Shown here piece after piece: positions 22,485-30,081 of a stretch of DNA of 33,530 bases. Location of the stretch: positions 1 through 33,530 of the IMG/VR virus record IMGVR_UViG_3300048834_000377; one strand, given 5' to 3'. The translations under genes and the position numbers were made by a program. The DNA comes from a virus. The notes beneath the pieces were generated by a model that saw only the letters and a program-made list of their open reading frames with translations, did no database searches and was not told where the DNA came from. How positions within the stretch are numbered: position 1 is the stretch's first letter; each line of letters begins with the position of its first letter.

Positions 22485-22889
22485 TTACACACCGCTCCTC
22501 CCATCTGATTCGGCAAGCTCGATCTGCCATTGCAGCGCAGCGATCACAACGTCGCGCTCAGCTTTTGGCAAAGGTCTTTCGTACTCACCGGCCCGGCAAT
22601 CCTCTTCGAGACACCGAAGAGCGGTCAGCGTCAATGCAATCGGTCTCCAATCACGGCAGCCCAAAAGAAGCTCACGCAACGACTGTGGCTCTTTGTCGGG
22701 CTCTTCGAGGACGATCTCGAGCGTTGTGCGATACGCACCTTTCGGAATCTGATTTTGTACCCATGACTCCGCCACCGTCGCGAGTGCAGCAACCAGCCGC
22801 TGCACCGCCTCTGGTATCAGCCAGTCTCGCACAAAACTCACATAGCTTGCCGGGTCGATCGATTCGTCGAGCATTTTTTCTTCGTTCAC
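22485..22889 (-). CDS. Orphan hypothetical protein on opposite strand
   Basis: A 134-residue acidic, helical protein from GTG 22,889 (AGGAG 8 nt upstream; a second ATG follows five codons later). The sequence (DWLIPEAVQRLVAALATVAESWVQ; LRELLLGCRDWRPIALTLTALRCLEEDCRAGEY) has normal protein composition, unlike the Arg/Ser-rich plus-strand frame over the same DNA. It is the only minus-strand gene within the rightward region and is flanked on both sides by structured non-coding DNA, like a moron. No family was recognised. Confidence 0.65.
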   Translation of the reverse strand: MNEEKMLDESIDPASYVSFVRDWLIPEAVQRLVAALATVAESWVQNQIPKGAYRTTLEIVLEEPDKEPQSLRELLLGCRDWRPIALTLTALRCLEEDCRAGEYERPLPKAERDVVIAALQWQIELAESDGRSGV

Positions 22890-22982
22890 TACGCGGTCTC
22901 CTTTCGTGGTTGAGAGGTGGACCGCATTGTACGGGCCGCTCGGGCAATAAGCCCCGGCGGACCCTTGAGGGCTAACGCCCCA

Positions 22983-23335
22983 CGATCCCCGGAAAGTGTC
23001 GGGATCGGCTCCGGCCGGTCCCGGCGCTTGATCACAGCGAGGCGGTGCGTAGCCGCCTCTAACGATACGGCCGGTCGGGCGTGACTAACCCGGTCGGCCC
23101 TTGACCTGCCGAAGACGACGCGAGTCAAAGGTGCCGTCTTCATCCTCCCCACCCCGCGCCGCCCGGAAACGGCGCGACGCGGGATTCGTAGCACGGGCCA
23201 CGGAAGGCCCGCCAGATCAGGGGGGCGAGCGGCAAAGGACTGCCGCCGCCCTGGTACGGGACCCAACGGCACGCCAACGGACGGCGTGCCCAACCCCCGG
23301 AGGTTAACACCCTTCGGGAGCGCACGGAGGCGAAA
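22983..23335 (+). ncRNA. Structured leader/RNA with ANGGA-bearing hairpin loops
   Basis: There is no credible gene here. Successive hairpins are: CGATCCC/GGGATCG (22,983-23,007); GAGGCGG/CCGCCTC with a TGCGTAG loop (23,039-23,059); GGCCGGTCGGG/CCCGGTCGGCC (23,069-23,099); CGCGCCG/CGGCGCG, loop CCCGGAAA (23,155-23,176); CGGGCC/GGCCCG, loop ACGGAA (23,194-23,211); an 11-bp stem with bulged A, loop AAGGAC (23,223-23,251); GGCACGCC/GGCGTGCC, loop AACGGAC (23,268-23,290). Then comes ACGGAGG as the ribosome site of the next gene. Three loops in a row present ANGGA, the CsrA/RsmA recognition form. Confidence 0.55.
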
Positions 23336-23337
23336 TC

Positions 23338-23859
23338 TTGGACGGTGTTTGCACCCAGGTACAAGACGAGCTGACTATGAGCGCTGAGGCCCTCTGGGGT
23401 ATGAATCACGAATCGGTCTGGAGCGTCAAGCAGACCGCGAGCCTGCTGCACCTGTCGCTCACCGGCGCGTATCGGTACTACGGCAAGCGGGAGCTGACTT
23501 ACTCGCACATCCGCCAGTTCGTGCATTACGCGCCGCCCGACGTGGCGATGCGATTGCTCAACGGCATCTTTGCCGGTTCGCGGATCAAGCCCATCTATAT
23601 CAATACCAAGATGGACTTCGACGGCGATGGCGACGTGGACACCGACGACGTGCTGGGCCACGCGATCGACGCGCTGGACAAACTGACCACGTACCTGCGC
23701 ACGGTGCAGGCGTCGGGCAAGCCGGACATGGAACTGCTCGGCGGGCTGATCTCGCGCGGTATCCAGAGCCTGGTCACGAGCGAGCGGTGCGCCCAGACGA
23801 TCGCGGACATGAACGTCAAACGCGGCGGCCGCCGCAAGGCAAAGGCGGTGAGGGTATGA
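23338..23859 (+). CDS. CII-like phage regulator with EF-hand/dockerin-type loop
   Basis: A 173-residue protein from TTG (GGAGG 7 nt upstream; an ATG 13 codons on lacks a site). The N-terminal half 'VWSVKQTASLLHLSLTGAYRYYGKRELTYSHIRQFV' looks like a helix-turn-helix of the CII/Cro kind. Residues 93-104 form a perfect calcium-type loop (Asp93, 95, 97, Gly98, Asp101, Asp104), followed by helix 'DVLGHAIDALDKLTTYL'. A basic tail (VKRGGRRKAKAVRV) ends it. It is first in the early operon, overlapping the next gene by ATGA. It probably controls early transcription, which is inference. Confidence 0.68.
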   Translation: MDGVCTQVQDELTMSAEALWGMNHESVWSVKQTASLLHLSLTGAYRYYGKRELTYSHIRQFVHYAPPDVAMRLLNGIFAGSRIKPIYINTKMDFDGDGDVDTDDVLGHAIDALDKLTTYLRTVQASGKPDMELLGGLISRGIQSLVTSERCAQTIADMNVKRGGRRKAKAVRV

Positions 23860-24125
23860 GCACCAAGCCAGAACTTTGTAGGTGTCACGATTGCGGGGCC
23901 GCGCCCGGCGAGGTCCACGGGGACGGGTGCGATGTCGAACGCTGCTCGGTGTGCGGCGGCCAGCGGCTGCAATGTGATTGCCCCGAACACGACAAGGCGT
24001 TCGCACGGTGGACCGGCATCTGGCCGGGTATGGCCGAAGCGGATTACTTAGGCATCAGCCTGAATGACATGCTCCGCGACAATCTGCGGCCAATCTTTTT
24101 TGTGAAGCCGGGGGTGAAAGCATGA
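23856..24125 (+). CDS. Zinc-ribbon protein
   Basis: An 89-residue protein; the start MSTKPELCRC overlaps the previous stop. Metal-ligand pattern: Cys8, Cys10, Cys13, His21, Cys25, then Cys30xxCys33 and Cys40, Cys42, spaced as two knuckles (C.C..C, H...C, C..CGGQ, C.C). The remainder is 'WTGIWPGMAEADYLGI'. Such double zinc ribbons occur in many small phage and plasmid proteins of unknown role. Probably DNA/RNA or protein binding. Confidence 0.72.
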   Translation: MSTKPELCRCHDCGAAPGEVHGDGCDVERCSVCGGQRLQCDCPEHDKAFARWTGIWPGMAEADYLGISLNDMLRDNLRPIFFVKPGVKA

Positions 24126-24373
24126 ACCGCGAAGCCGCCATGCGCAGGGTCAACACGCTCACGCAGTGTATCGCCGCCAACGCGACGGTGACGCGCACGG
24201 AATTCAAGCCCGGCAACGCCGAGGCATTGGAGCGGAGCGTCAAGGCGCTTAAGGCGATGGTTGTCAACGTCGACGAGCTGGGCGTGCTGCTCAACGAGGC
24301 GGCGTTCGATTGCCCGGCCGAGGATGCCGGGGGTGACGCGCCGAAGCTGCACCTGGCGGGGGGTGCGTCATGA
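24122..24373 (+). CDS. Hypothetical early protein
   Basis: An 83-residue helical protein (MNREAAMRRVNTLTQCIAAN start) linked by ATGA overlaps to both neighbours. No family or motif was recognised. The tight coupling within a five-gene early cluster supports that it is real. Confidence 0.65.
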   Translation: MNREAAMRRVNTLTQCIAANATVTRTEFKPGNAEALERSVKALKAMVVNVDELGVLLNEAAFDCPAEDAGGDAPKLHLAGGAS

Positions 24374-24762
24374 GCGAGCACCTCACATGGGAACCCGACA
24401 TCGAAACCGAGGAGATCGACGGCGTCTCGCTGGCGGCGATTAATTTCACGACCGGCTGCGGCATGGTGAGGGTGGACCACTTCACACCCGACGCGCTCCG
24501 CGCGTTGGCCCAGATGCTGCACGAACACGCCCACACGATGGACGGCCGCGAGCCGAATGGCGTCGCCGACCTTAAACAACTGCTCGCCGAGGTCTACCCG
24601 CACATCGGCGGCTACCCCTACGAAGTGCCGGACGGCCTGAAGGCCGAGGTTGAACTCGCCGCCGATATCAACCGCCACGAGGCGTTCGGCGATTTTGATG
24701 ATGACGACGACGACGAAGCCACCGACGACTTTGCCAACCCGCCCGCAACACAGAAGGTGTAA
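24370..24762 (+). CDS. Hypothetical early protein with acidic tail
   Basis: A 130-residue protein with ATGA overlap. A folded-looking body (ISLAAINFTTGCGMVRVDHF; ALRALAQMLHEHAHTM) is followed by a strongly acidic Asp-rich stretch near residues 106-117. Acidic tails on small early phage proteins can mimic DNA, but no known inhibitor was recognised. Confidence 0.65.
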   Translation: MSEHLTWEPDIETEEIDGVSLAAINFTTGCGMVRVDHFTPDALRALAQMLHEHAHTMDGREPNGVADLKQLLAEVYPHIGGYPYEVPDGLKAEVELAADINRHEAFGDFDDDDDDEATDDFANPPATQKV

Positions 24763-24808
24763 CTCGGATGGATCGGATCGATCAGCAATCAGCAATCAGA
24801 GGTCAGCG

Positions 24809-25021
24809 ATGAACAGAAAACCACCCCGATCCCGGCACAAGGCACCGTACTGGCAAGCGCCCCGCGATGCCGCAGCGAAACGCCGCACGCCGCCTGAATG
24901 CACACGCTTGGTTTGGGAGCGACTGGCCTGCGGCCTCGGCTGGTTTGCCCTGAATTGCCCGATCAGCCTCAACAAGGGCCGGCTTCTTTGTGTTCAAGAG
25001 GGAACCCCGCTATGCAACTGA
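24809..25021 (+). CDS. Small basic hypothetical protein
   Basis: A 70-residue protein starting MNRKPPRSRHKAPYW, with Cys at several positions and a hydrophobic centre (RLACGLGWFALNCPISL). It ends inside the next gene's start. Short direct repeats of ATCAGCA lie just upstream. Coding status is less certain than for its neighbours. Confidence 0.45.
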   Translation: MNRKPPRSRHKAPYWQAPRDAAAKRRTPPECTRLVWERLACGLGWFALNCPISLNKGRLLCVQEGTPLCN

Positions 25022-25440
25022 CCACCACCCCAACCGTGCCCGACGCAATCATCAAGCCGACCACGCGCGGCCACAACTTCACCGCCGATCGATACCGGGG
25101 CCGGCACCGCGTCGCGCCGTTGGAGACCGTCGATCACAGCGAATCCACCGCCGACCCGACGACGCGCCGTGTCTATTGCCCAAAGTGCGAGAAGTGCTAC
25201 GCGGCGGCGGTTGACTACCAGGTCATCAAGAACCGCGTGGGCCACCCGGTGATCGTGAAGCGGGTCGCCTTCTGCGACGCCTGCCCGGTCGTGTTTTTCT
25301 GGGACCAGCACTGCGACGTGACCGGCCGCCCGTTCGGCTGCCGCCCGATCAAGGGCTCACTGGTCATGAACGACAAACAAAGCGTCATCGAGCGCGTGTT
25401 GAAGGTGTACCCACAACTGCGCGGCGTTCAGCAGATCTAG
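25012..25440 (+). CDS. Zinc-finger-like early protein
   Basis: A 142-residue protein from ATG 25,012. A disordered Thr/Pro-rich head precedes 'VYCPKCEKCY' (Cys56, 59, 62) and 'FCDACPVVFFW' (Cys88, 91), giving a treble-clef/zinc-ribbon pair. The C-terminus is 'VIERVLKVYPQLRGVQ', a possible amphipathic helix. No precise family. It follows the small basic protein with a 10-nt overlap. Confidence 0.65.
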   Translation: MQLTTTPTVPDAIIKPTTRGHNFTADRYRGRHRVAPLETVDHSESTADPTTRRVYCPKCEKCYAAAVDYQVIKNRVGHPVIVKRVAFCDACPVVFFWDQHCDVTGRPFGCRPIKGSLVMNDKQSVIERVLKVYPQLRGVQQI

Positions 25441-25455
25441 CACCCCCGCCCCCGG

Positions 25456-25498
25456 CCCGGAAGTTTTCACCACAGAGAGCCCAGAGGACGCAGAGGAG
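25456..25498 (+). repeat. Interspersed repeat, copy 1 (CCCGGAAGTTTTCACC ... AGAGGACGCAGAGG)
   Basis: Its 3' part supplies the AGAGGAG ribosome site of the next gene. Related copies are at 26,024-26,065 and 32,969-32,998. Confidence 0.8.
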
Positions 25499-25506
25499 AC
25501 ACAACG

Positions 25507-25776
25507 ATGAAATGGAAGATCGGCATGAAGCGACTCGCACTAGCCAAGAAGATCGCGGACCGCGCGACACCTTACCTGAAACACAAAGGCGTCTGCACGA
25601 TGGACCTGCTGATGGCGATCGTCGCGTGTCACGTCAACGGCTGCAAGCTGGACCTGCAAGCCTTGTCGAAGGCGGATGACGCCGCGATCGTCCATGACGT
25701 CGGCGGCATTATGACGCACATCGACCAGGACACCGGCAAGCTGCGCAACTGCTTCCGCCCAAGATTCGCGCTCTGA
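25507..25776 (+). CDS. Hypothetical early protein
   Basis: An 89-residue helical protein (MKWKIGMKRLALAKKIADRA start; 'CTMDLLMAIVACHVNGCKLDLQALSKAD' is central). GAGGAG lies 8 nt before ATG. 'DVGGIMTHIDQDTGKLRNCF' suggests a small folded domain. No family was recognised; common size and position for a Mu-like early accessory gene. Confidence 0.68.
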   Translation: MKWKIGMKRLALAKKIADRATPYLKHKGVCTMDLLMAIVACHVNGCKLDLQALSKADDAAIVHDVGGIMTHIDQDTGKLRNCFRPRFAL

Positions 25777-25780
25777 CCCA

Positions 25781-25798
25781 ACGCCCGCCGCGCAGGCG
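25781..25798 (+). repeat. 18-nt intergenic repeat, copy 2
   Basis: Identical to 19,854-19,871 (ACGCCCGCCGCGCAGGCG), directly after the preceding stop codon. Confidence 0.85.
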
Positions 25799-25839
25799 CA
25801 TTCACCCGATACCCGACACCCCACACCCGAGGCTTAACC

Positions 25840-26016
25840 ATGCTCTTCATCCTCTCAATGATCGTCGCCGTGCTGCTGCTGCTGTGTGTCGCCGCGTGCA
25901 TCATGGCCCCCGAGCTCGCCGACCACGACGCCTGCAAACCGCTGGCCGGTGAGGATGGCAAGGTGACGGGGCGACAAGCCAACCCGGCATACAAGCACAT
26001 CGACGTCAGAGCTTGA
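25840..26016 (+). CDS. Small membrane protein
   Basis: A 58-residue protein: MLFILSMIVAVLLLLCVAAC begins it, one strong hydrophobic helix with Cys at its end, followed by a hydrophilic tail (ELADHDACKPLAGEDGK). It could be a lipoprotein or a signal-anchored peptide. No Shine-Dalgarno is evident (upstream GAGGCTTAACC is weak). Confidence 0.55.
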   Translation: MLFILSMIVAVLLLLCVAACIMAPELADHDACKPLAGEDGKVTGRQANPAYKHIDVRA

Positions 26017-26023
26017 CCCCAAA

Positions 26024-26065
26024 CCCCGGAAGTTTTCACCGCCAAGACGCGAAGGACGCAGAGGC
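26024..26065 (+). repeat. Interspersed repeat, copy 2
   Basis: CCCCGGAAGTTTTCACC followed by a variable part and GGACGCAGAGG just before the ATG at 26,068. Confidence 0.8.
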
Positions 26066-26067
26066 AG

Positions 26068-26280
26068 ATGGTTTTGGTCAGCCCCACCCAACGGTACGTG
26101 TTCACGGCCTACGTCAAGTTTAGGCCGCAGAAGTTGTGGGTCGGCGTGAGCTGGTACCGGAGCTGGCACACACTTGAAGTCACCCTCTGTTTACTGCCCA
26201 CACTCCCGATCAAGATGACGCTGGTTGATCTTAAAGACCCGGACCCCGAGCCCCGAATCCCGAATTGCTACCGTCAATGA
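26068..26280 (+). CDS. Small hypothetical protein upstream of transposase
   Basis: A 70-residue aromatic-rich protein (MVLVSPTQRYVFTAYVKFRP start; WVGVSWYRSWHTLEV). The stop overlaps the transposase ATG (ATGA). AGAGG from the interspersed repeat lies 3 nt upstream. No homology was recognised. Confidence 0.5.
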   Translation: MVLVSPTQRYVFTAYVKFRPQKLWVGVSWYRSWHTLEVTLCLLPTLPIKMTLVDLKDPDPEPRIPNCYRQ

Positions 26281-28544
26281 TCGCCCTAGCCCAAACCATC
26301 CCGACCCACGCCCCCGGAACCGGACACGCCGCCGATGACGCATCGGACTGGCTGCCCGTCGCCGAGGCCGCGCGACGGATGGAAGTTACCGACCGCCACC
26401 TCCGTCGCCTTTGCGTCGACAAGTGGCATCGCGTCGGTTTGGCCAGGCAAGAGGGCGGGCAGTGGATCGTGCGTATCGACGCGGACCCGAAGCTGGACGA
26501 ATCACTGCCCAAGTCCGACCTGTTGATCCGTAGTGACTTCGCGGCGATGCCCAAGGAGCAGCAGACCGCCGCGATGCAGCGGGCCGAGTGCGTGCGCCGG
26601 TTCCGCACCCTGAAGGCCGAGCGTAAGGACGCGGTCTCCATATGGCTGCCTGCCGTGCTGGCTTTGCTCAACAAGGATTACCCCAACTTCAAAGGCAAGG
26701 TGACGCGGTCCACCCTCTACCGATGGGACAAGCGGGCGGGCCACCCGATCGACGTGGCCGAGCTGGTGGACTGGCGCGGCCACGCCAACCGCGAACGCGG
26801 CGGCATGGGCTGCGCCGAGGCGTGGGCGTTTTTCGCCGAGCAGTACCTCGACGGCAACGAGCCGGCGTTGGCCGACTGCTGGCGGCGCACGCGGATGTGG
26901 GCCGATGAGCGCGGCTTCGACTGGTGCAGCGTGCATAGCTGCAAGCGCCAGCTCGATAAACGCATCCCCAGGGAGCAGCAGGTGCGCCACCGCCAGCCCG
27001 CCGTCTGGCGCAGCAAGCTCGCCACCTTTATCGAGCAGCACGCCGAACGTCACGCCGCCGGGGATTGCTGGGTATCCGACCACCGGCCGCTGGACGTGAT
27101 CTGCGTCTATCAGGGCAAACGATACCGGCCCGTGATTACGCTGTGGCACGACTGGCGGACGCGCAAGGTGGTCGGGTGGGAGCTGTCGGTCAAGCCCAAC
27201 GGCGACACCATCCTGGCCGCATTTGCTAAAGCCGTGCGCGACCCGTCGAACCTCGGACCGCCGCTGATGGCTTGGATGGACAACGGCAAGGACTTTGACA
27301 GCACCCCGCTGCACGGCCGGTCGAAGAAGGAACGCCAGCAGGCCAAACGCTGGCGAGACAAGGCGCGCGTCGATGAGACCTGGTTCGGCGGCGTGTTCGG
27401 ATCGCTGGGCATCGAGGCGCACTTCTCGCTGGCGCACAACCCACAGGGCAAGGCGCGGTGCGAGCGGTGGTTCGCCACGATGGCCAGTCAGCACGATAAG
27501 TTGTGGGCGACCTACACCGGTAAGGACACGACGCGCAAGCCCGAGGGCCTGGCCGGCCGGATCGGTGAGAAGTCGCGCGTGATCCCCCGCTTTGAGCAGG
27601 TGCGTGACCATGTCGCCGACTTCGTTGCTCATTACAACGCCAACGCTGATCACGCGATGGAGGACCTGCGCGACCCGCAGCATCAACTGAAGCTGTCGCC
27701 GAACGAGGCGTATGCCGCCTGGACCACCCCGCGCAAGATGGCGGACCCGACGGCGCTTGACCTGTGCCTGATGCCGCACACCAAGCCCGTGAAGGTGGGC
27801 AGGCAGGGCGTGCGCGTGCAGTTGCCCGGCTGCCCCGCCCGTTATTACGGCCAGTACGAAGCGGCCCTGCGTCCCTACAAAGGCACCAAGCGCAAGGTGT
27901 ACGTGGCCTACGATCCGGCCGACACCCGGCGCGTGCAGGTGCGCGACGAGAAGATCGGTCTTATCTGTATCGCCGCGCTCAACAGTAACACGGGCGTCTA
28001 CGGATCGCCGCAGAGCCGCGACGCGCTCAAGGCGGCGATGCACGAGAAGGCGGAATACAACCGGGGCTTGAACCTGATGCGCAAGCATCAACGCACGGCC
28101 TACCTCAATAACGATTACCTGGTGGCGCAGAAGGCGGCGGAACTCGAAGCGGCGCAGAACGTCGAGTCACGGATCGGTCCCGACCCCGACCGTCCGATGC
28201 GGTTGGTTCAAACGCCGTTCGACGGGCAATCGAAAGACGTGCAGCGGCAGACATTCAAACAGGCCGCCGGCGCGGAAACCTCCGACCGATCCAGCGCGAT
28301 GGTCGACGTGACCAAGCTGCTGGCCGACCGGCCGCGCGTCGTGGTGGAGCGCAGCGATAGCGAGCGGATCGCCGACCCGCTGGAACTGATCGGCCGCGCC
28401 CGCGCCGGGCGCGACGAACCAGTGGGCCGGGACGAGCAGCCGATCGACGTGATGAGTCTGCTCGTGGGCGGGGCGGCGAAGTTGCCCGGGGGCGGGAACT
28501 CCGGGAGCGACAGTTCCGGGGGCGGGGGCGGGGGTGCATCATGA
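26277..28544 (+). CDS. Mu-type DDE transposase (MuA-like)
   Basis: A 755-residue protein; the ATG overlaps the previous stop. N-terminal helix-turn-helix 'WLPVAEAARRMEVTDRHLRRLC' (about 25-47), a second DNA-binding region with 'RSTLYRWDKRAGHP', then the RNase H core with catalytic Asp268 ('SDHRPLDV'), Asp335 ('AWMDNGKDF') and Glu396 ('GKARCERWF'). Positions nearly equal MuA Asp269, Asp336 and Glu392. A beta-barrel Mu_transpos_C domain (KPVKVGRQGVRVQLPG) follows, then a low-complexity Gly/Ser tail. It integrates and replicates the genome by strand transfer with the MuB-like partner encoded next, overlapping by ATGA. Confidence 0.95.
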   Translation: MIALAQTIPTHAPGTGHAADDASDWLPVAEAARRMEVTDRHLRRLCVDKWHRVGLARQEGGQWIVRIDADPKLDESLPKSDLLIRSDFAAMPKEQQTAAMQRAECVRRFRTLKAERKDAVSIWLPAVLALLNKDYPNFKGKVTRSTLYRWDKRAGHPIDVAELVDWRGHANRERGGMGCAEAWAFFAEQYLDGNEPALADCWRRTRMWADERGFDWCSVHSCKRQLDKRIPREQQVRHRQPAVWRSKLATFIEQHAERHAAGDCWVSDHRPLDVICVYQGKRYRPVITLWHDWRTRKVVGWELSVKPNGDTILAAFAKAVRDPSNLGPPLMAWMDNGKDFDSTPLHGRSKKERQQAKRWRDKARVDETWFGGVFGSLGIEAHFSLAHNPQGKARCERWFATMASQHDKLWATYTGKDTTRKPEGLAGRIGEKSRVIPRFEQVRDHVADFVAHYNANADHAMEDLRDPQHQLKLSPNEAYAAWTTPRKMADPTALDLCLMPHTKPVKVGRQGVRVQLPGCPARYYGQYEAALRPYKGTKRKVYVAYDPADTRRVQVRDEKIGLICIAALNSNTGVYGSPQSRDALKAAMHEKAEYNRGLNLMRKHQRTAYLNNDYLVAQKAAELEAAQNVESRIGPDPDRPMRLVQTPFDGQSKDVQRQTFKQAAGAETSDRSSAMVDVTKLLADRPRVVVERSDSERIADPLELIGRARAGRDEPVGRDEQPIDVMSLLVGGAAKLPGGGNSGSDSSGGGGGGAS

Positions 28545-29659
28545 CGGATCACGATGCCAGCAAAATCTTGAACGACTACAGCAGGGATGCACGCCAGTTG
28601 CGTGCGGCAAGGATGCTACCCGTGGGCCTACAACTATCCGACCTGGATCATCTAAAAGTACGCGAACTCTGCAACGAGCACATCGTCCGGTATGGGATAG
28701 CCCAGAAGACCATCGCCGACCAGATCGGCATGAGCCCAGGCGTCGTTTCTGAATGGTGCCGTGGCGTCTATGGCGGCGACATGGACAAGCTCACCCGGCG
28801 CATGAACGCCTGGCTTGAGAGCGACGCGCGGATGCGTCACGCGAACATTGATATTCCGTACGTTACCACCTGGCTCGCCGAAGCGATGACGAGCATGATC
28901 AACCTGGCGTGCGACCGGCAGTCGATGCTGGCGATCGTCGCCCCCTCGGGCACCGGCAAGACGATGGTCATCAAGGCATCGGCCGACCGGCGGCGCGGCT
29001 TCTGCGTCTACTGCGACGAGCACACCACCACGAAAAACTTTCTTGAGGCGCTTAGCCGGGCCGTGCTGCCAGAGCCGAAAGCCCGCAGTATCCCCGCGAT
29101 GCGTGACGAGTTGATCAACAAACTGCGCGGCACGCGCCGGCCGGTCCATGTCGACGAAGCCCACCTGCTTAGAAAGCCCGCGTTCGGTGTCGTCCGTTCG
29201 ATCTTCGACCAGACCGGGGTGCCGTTCATCTTTGTGGGCACGCAGAAGATCATCGAACGGATCGACGACAGCGCCGGCGGCGACGGCCAGTTCTACCGGC
29301 GGTGCCGGATGTGGAACGCCATCGAGCACATCATCAATCTGGACAACCCCGGTTCAACCAATGCCGGCCGGCCGTTGTTTTCGCTTCAGGAAGTGCAGGA
29401 GTTCCTCTCGCACCAGGATGTCAAGCTCACCAGCGACAGCCTGGAGATGCTCTGGGGCCTCGCCTGTATCCCGGGCAAGGGCAGCCTCGGCATCGTGCGC
29501 GAATTGGTCGGCACCTGCTACTGCACCTTCGGACCGGGCGCGGAGATCGGCATGAAACAGTTGGTCGCCATGATGCAGGCCCTGTTCGGCGGCGCGGAGA
29601 CCGTGATCATGACCGGCATGGCATCAGATTACGTACACGCGATGCAGCGCACCGCCTGA
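28541..29659 (+). CDS. MuB-like AAA+ ATPase
   Basis: A 372-residue protein. The N-terminal helix-turn-helix (about 48-75: 'IAQKTIADQIGMSPGVVSEW') matches the additional DNA-binding domain of MuB. The ATPase core has Walker A 'APSGTGKT' (134-141), Walker B 'VHVDEAH' (Asp205, Glu206) and sensor-like 'PFIFVGTQ'. The C-terminal helical part follows. It binds target DNA, delivers it to the transposase and gives target immunity. Its start overlaps the transposase stop, as in Mu. Confidence 0.93.
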   Translation: MTDHDASKILNDYSRDARQLRAARMLPVGLQLSDLDHLKVRELCNEHIVRYGIAQKTIADQIGMSPGVVSEWCRGVYGGDMDKLTRRMNAWLESDARMRHANIDIPYVTTWLAEAMTSMINLACDRQSMLAIVAPSGTGKTMVIKASADRRRGFCVYCDEHTTTKNFLEALSRAVLPEPKARSIPAMRDELINKLRGTRRPVHVDEAHLLRKPAFGVVRSIFDQTGVPFIFVGTQKIIERIDDSAGGDGQFYRRCRMWNAIEHIINLDNPGSTNAGRPLFSLQEVQEFLSHQDVKLTSDSLEMLWGLACIPGKGSLGIVRELVGTCYCTFGPGAEIGMKQLVAMMQALFGGAETVIMTGMASDYVHAMQRTA

Positions 29660-29721
29660 CCCCCGGCTAACCACCCACCCCCGGCCCCCGGACGGGCCGG
29701 CACACCCGCGTAAAGGATTAC

Positions 29722-30081
29722 ATGGGATTCGACATCACCGAATTTATGAAGGGCCTGGAAGGCGAAGGCAGACGCCGCGTGATCGGTGCCGGTGTCGCGG
29801 CGGTCGATCAGTTCGCCAACCACGTTGTCGGCAAGGCGCAGAGGCTGGCGCCCGTAGAGACCGGCGCCCTGAAGGCGTCGGGCGTTGCGGAGAAGGCTGA
29901 GTTCACAGGTAAGGACATCACCGCCGTGATCGGCTTCAACACCGATTACGCCGCCGCCGTGCATGAGCGTCTTGATGCGCATCACGACGAGGGCCAGGCC
30001 AAGTATCTGGAAACCGCGATGCGGACCGAGGCGCCCAAGCTGCACCCGTTCGCCGTGAAGGAGATGAAGAAGGCGTTATGA
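29722..30081 (+). CDS. HK97 gp10-like tail-completion protein
   Basis: A 119-residue protein with the gp10-like pattern: an N-terminal helix (ITEFMKGLEGEGRRRVIGAGVAAVDQFANHVVGKAQRLAPVETGALKAS), then 'AVIGFNTDYAAAVHE' and a C-terminal helix 'KYLETAMRTEAPKLHPFAVKEM'. The 'AP..tG.Lk.S' and 'yA..vHe' motifs are diagnostic. AAAGGA precedes the ATG. Such proteins join head and tail and normally sit with connector genes on the same strand as the capsid, yet here it is in the transposition operon. Confidence 0.85.
   Translation: MGFDITEFMKGLEGEGRRRVIGAGVAAVDQFANHVVGKAQRLAPVETGALKASGVAEKAEFTGKDITAVIGFNTDYAAAVHERLDAHHDEGQAKYLETAMRTEAPKLHPFAVKEMKKAL

Noticed and set aside
22133-22516. 127-residue minus-strand ORF and 82-residue plus ORF at 22,085
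   Set aside because: Both run through the hairpin element and the RHH gene in the wrong frame; the 59-residue RHH frame explains the coding signal.
22415-22975. 186-residue plus-strand ORF opposite the orphan gene
   Set aside because: After about 20 residues the composition becomes Arg/Ser/Pro-rich. The minus frame has a better ribosome site and protein-like sequence. A short real start at 22,427 (GGAG upstream) cannot be fully excluded.
22960-23310. Possible integron attC site or CRISPR array in the hairpin-rich region
   Set aside because: The inverted TAAC words do not match the RYYYAAC/GTTRRRY core pair, there is no integrase nearby, and there are no evenly spaced identical repeats with unique spacers.
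24763-24808. Tandem ATCAGCA words as possible iterons
   Set aside because: Only two to three short imperfect copies over about 25 nt, without an initiator gene.
26502-28091. 529-residue minus-strand ORF opposite the transposase
   Set aside because: Antisense shadow; the plus strand carries the full DDE motif set and the coupled MuB gene.
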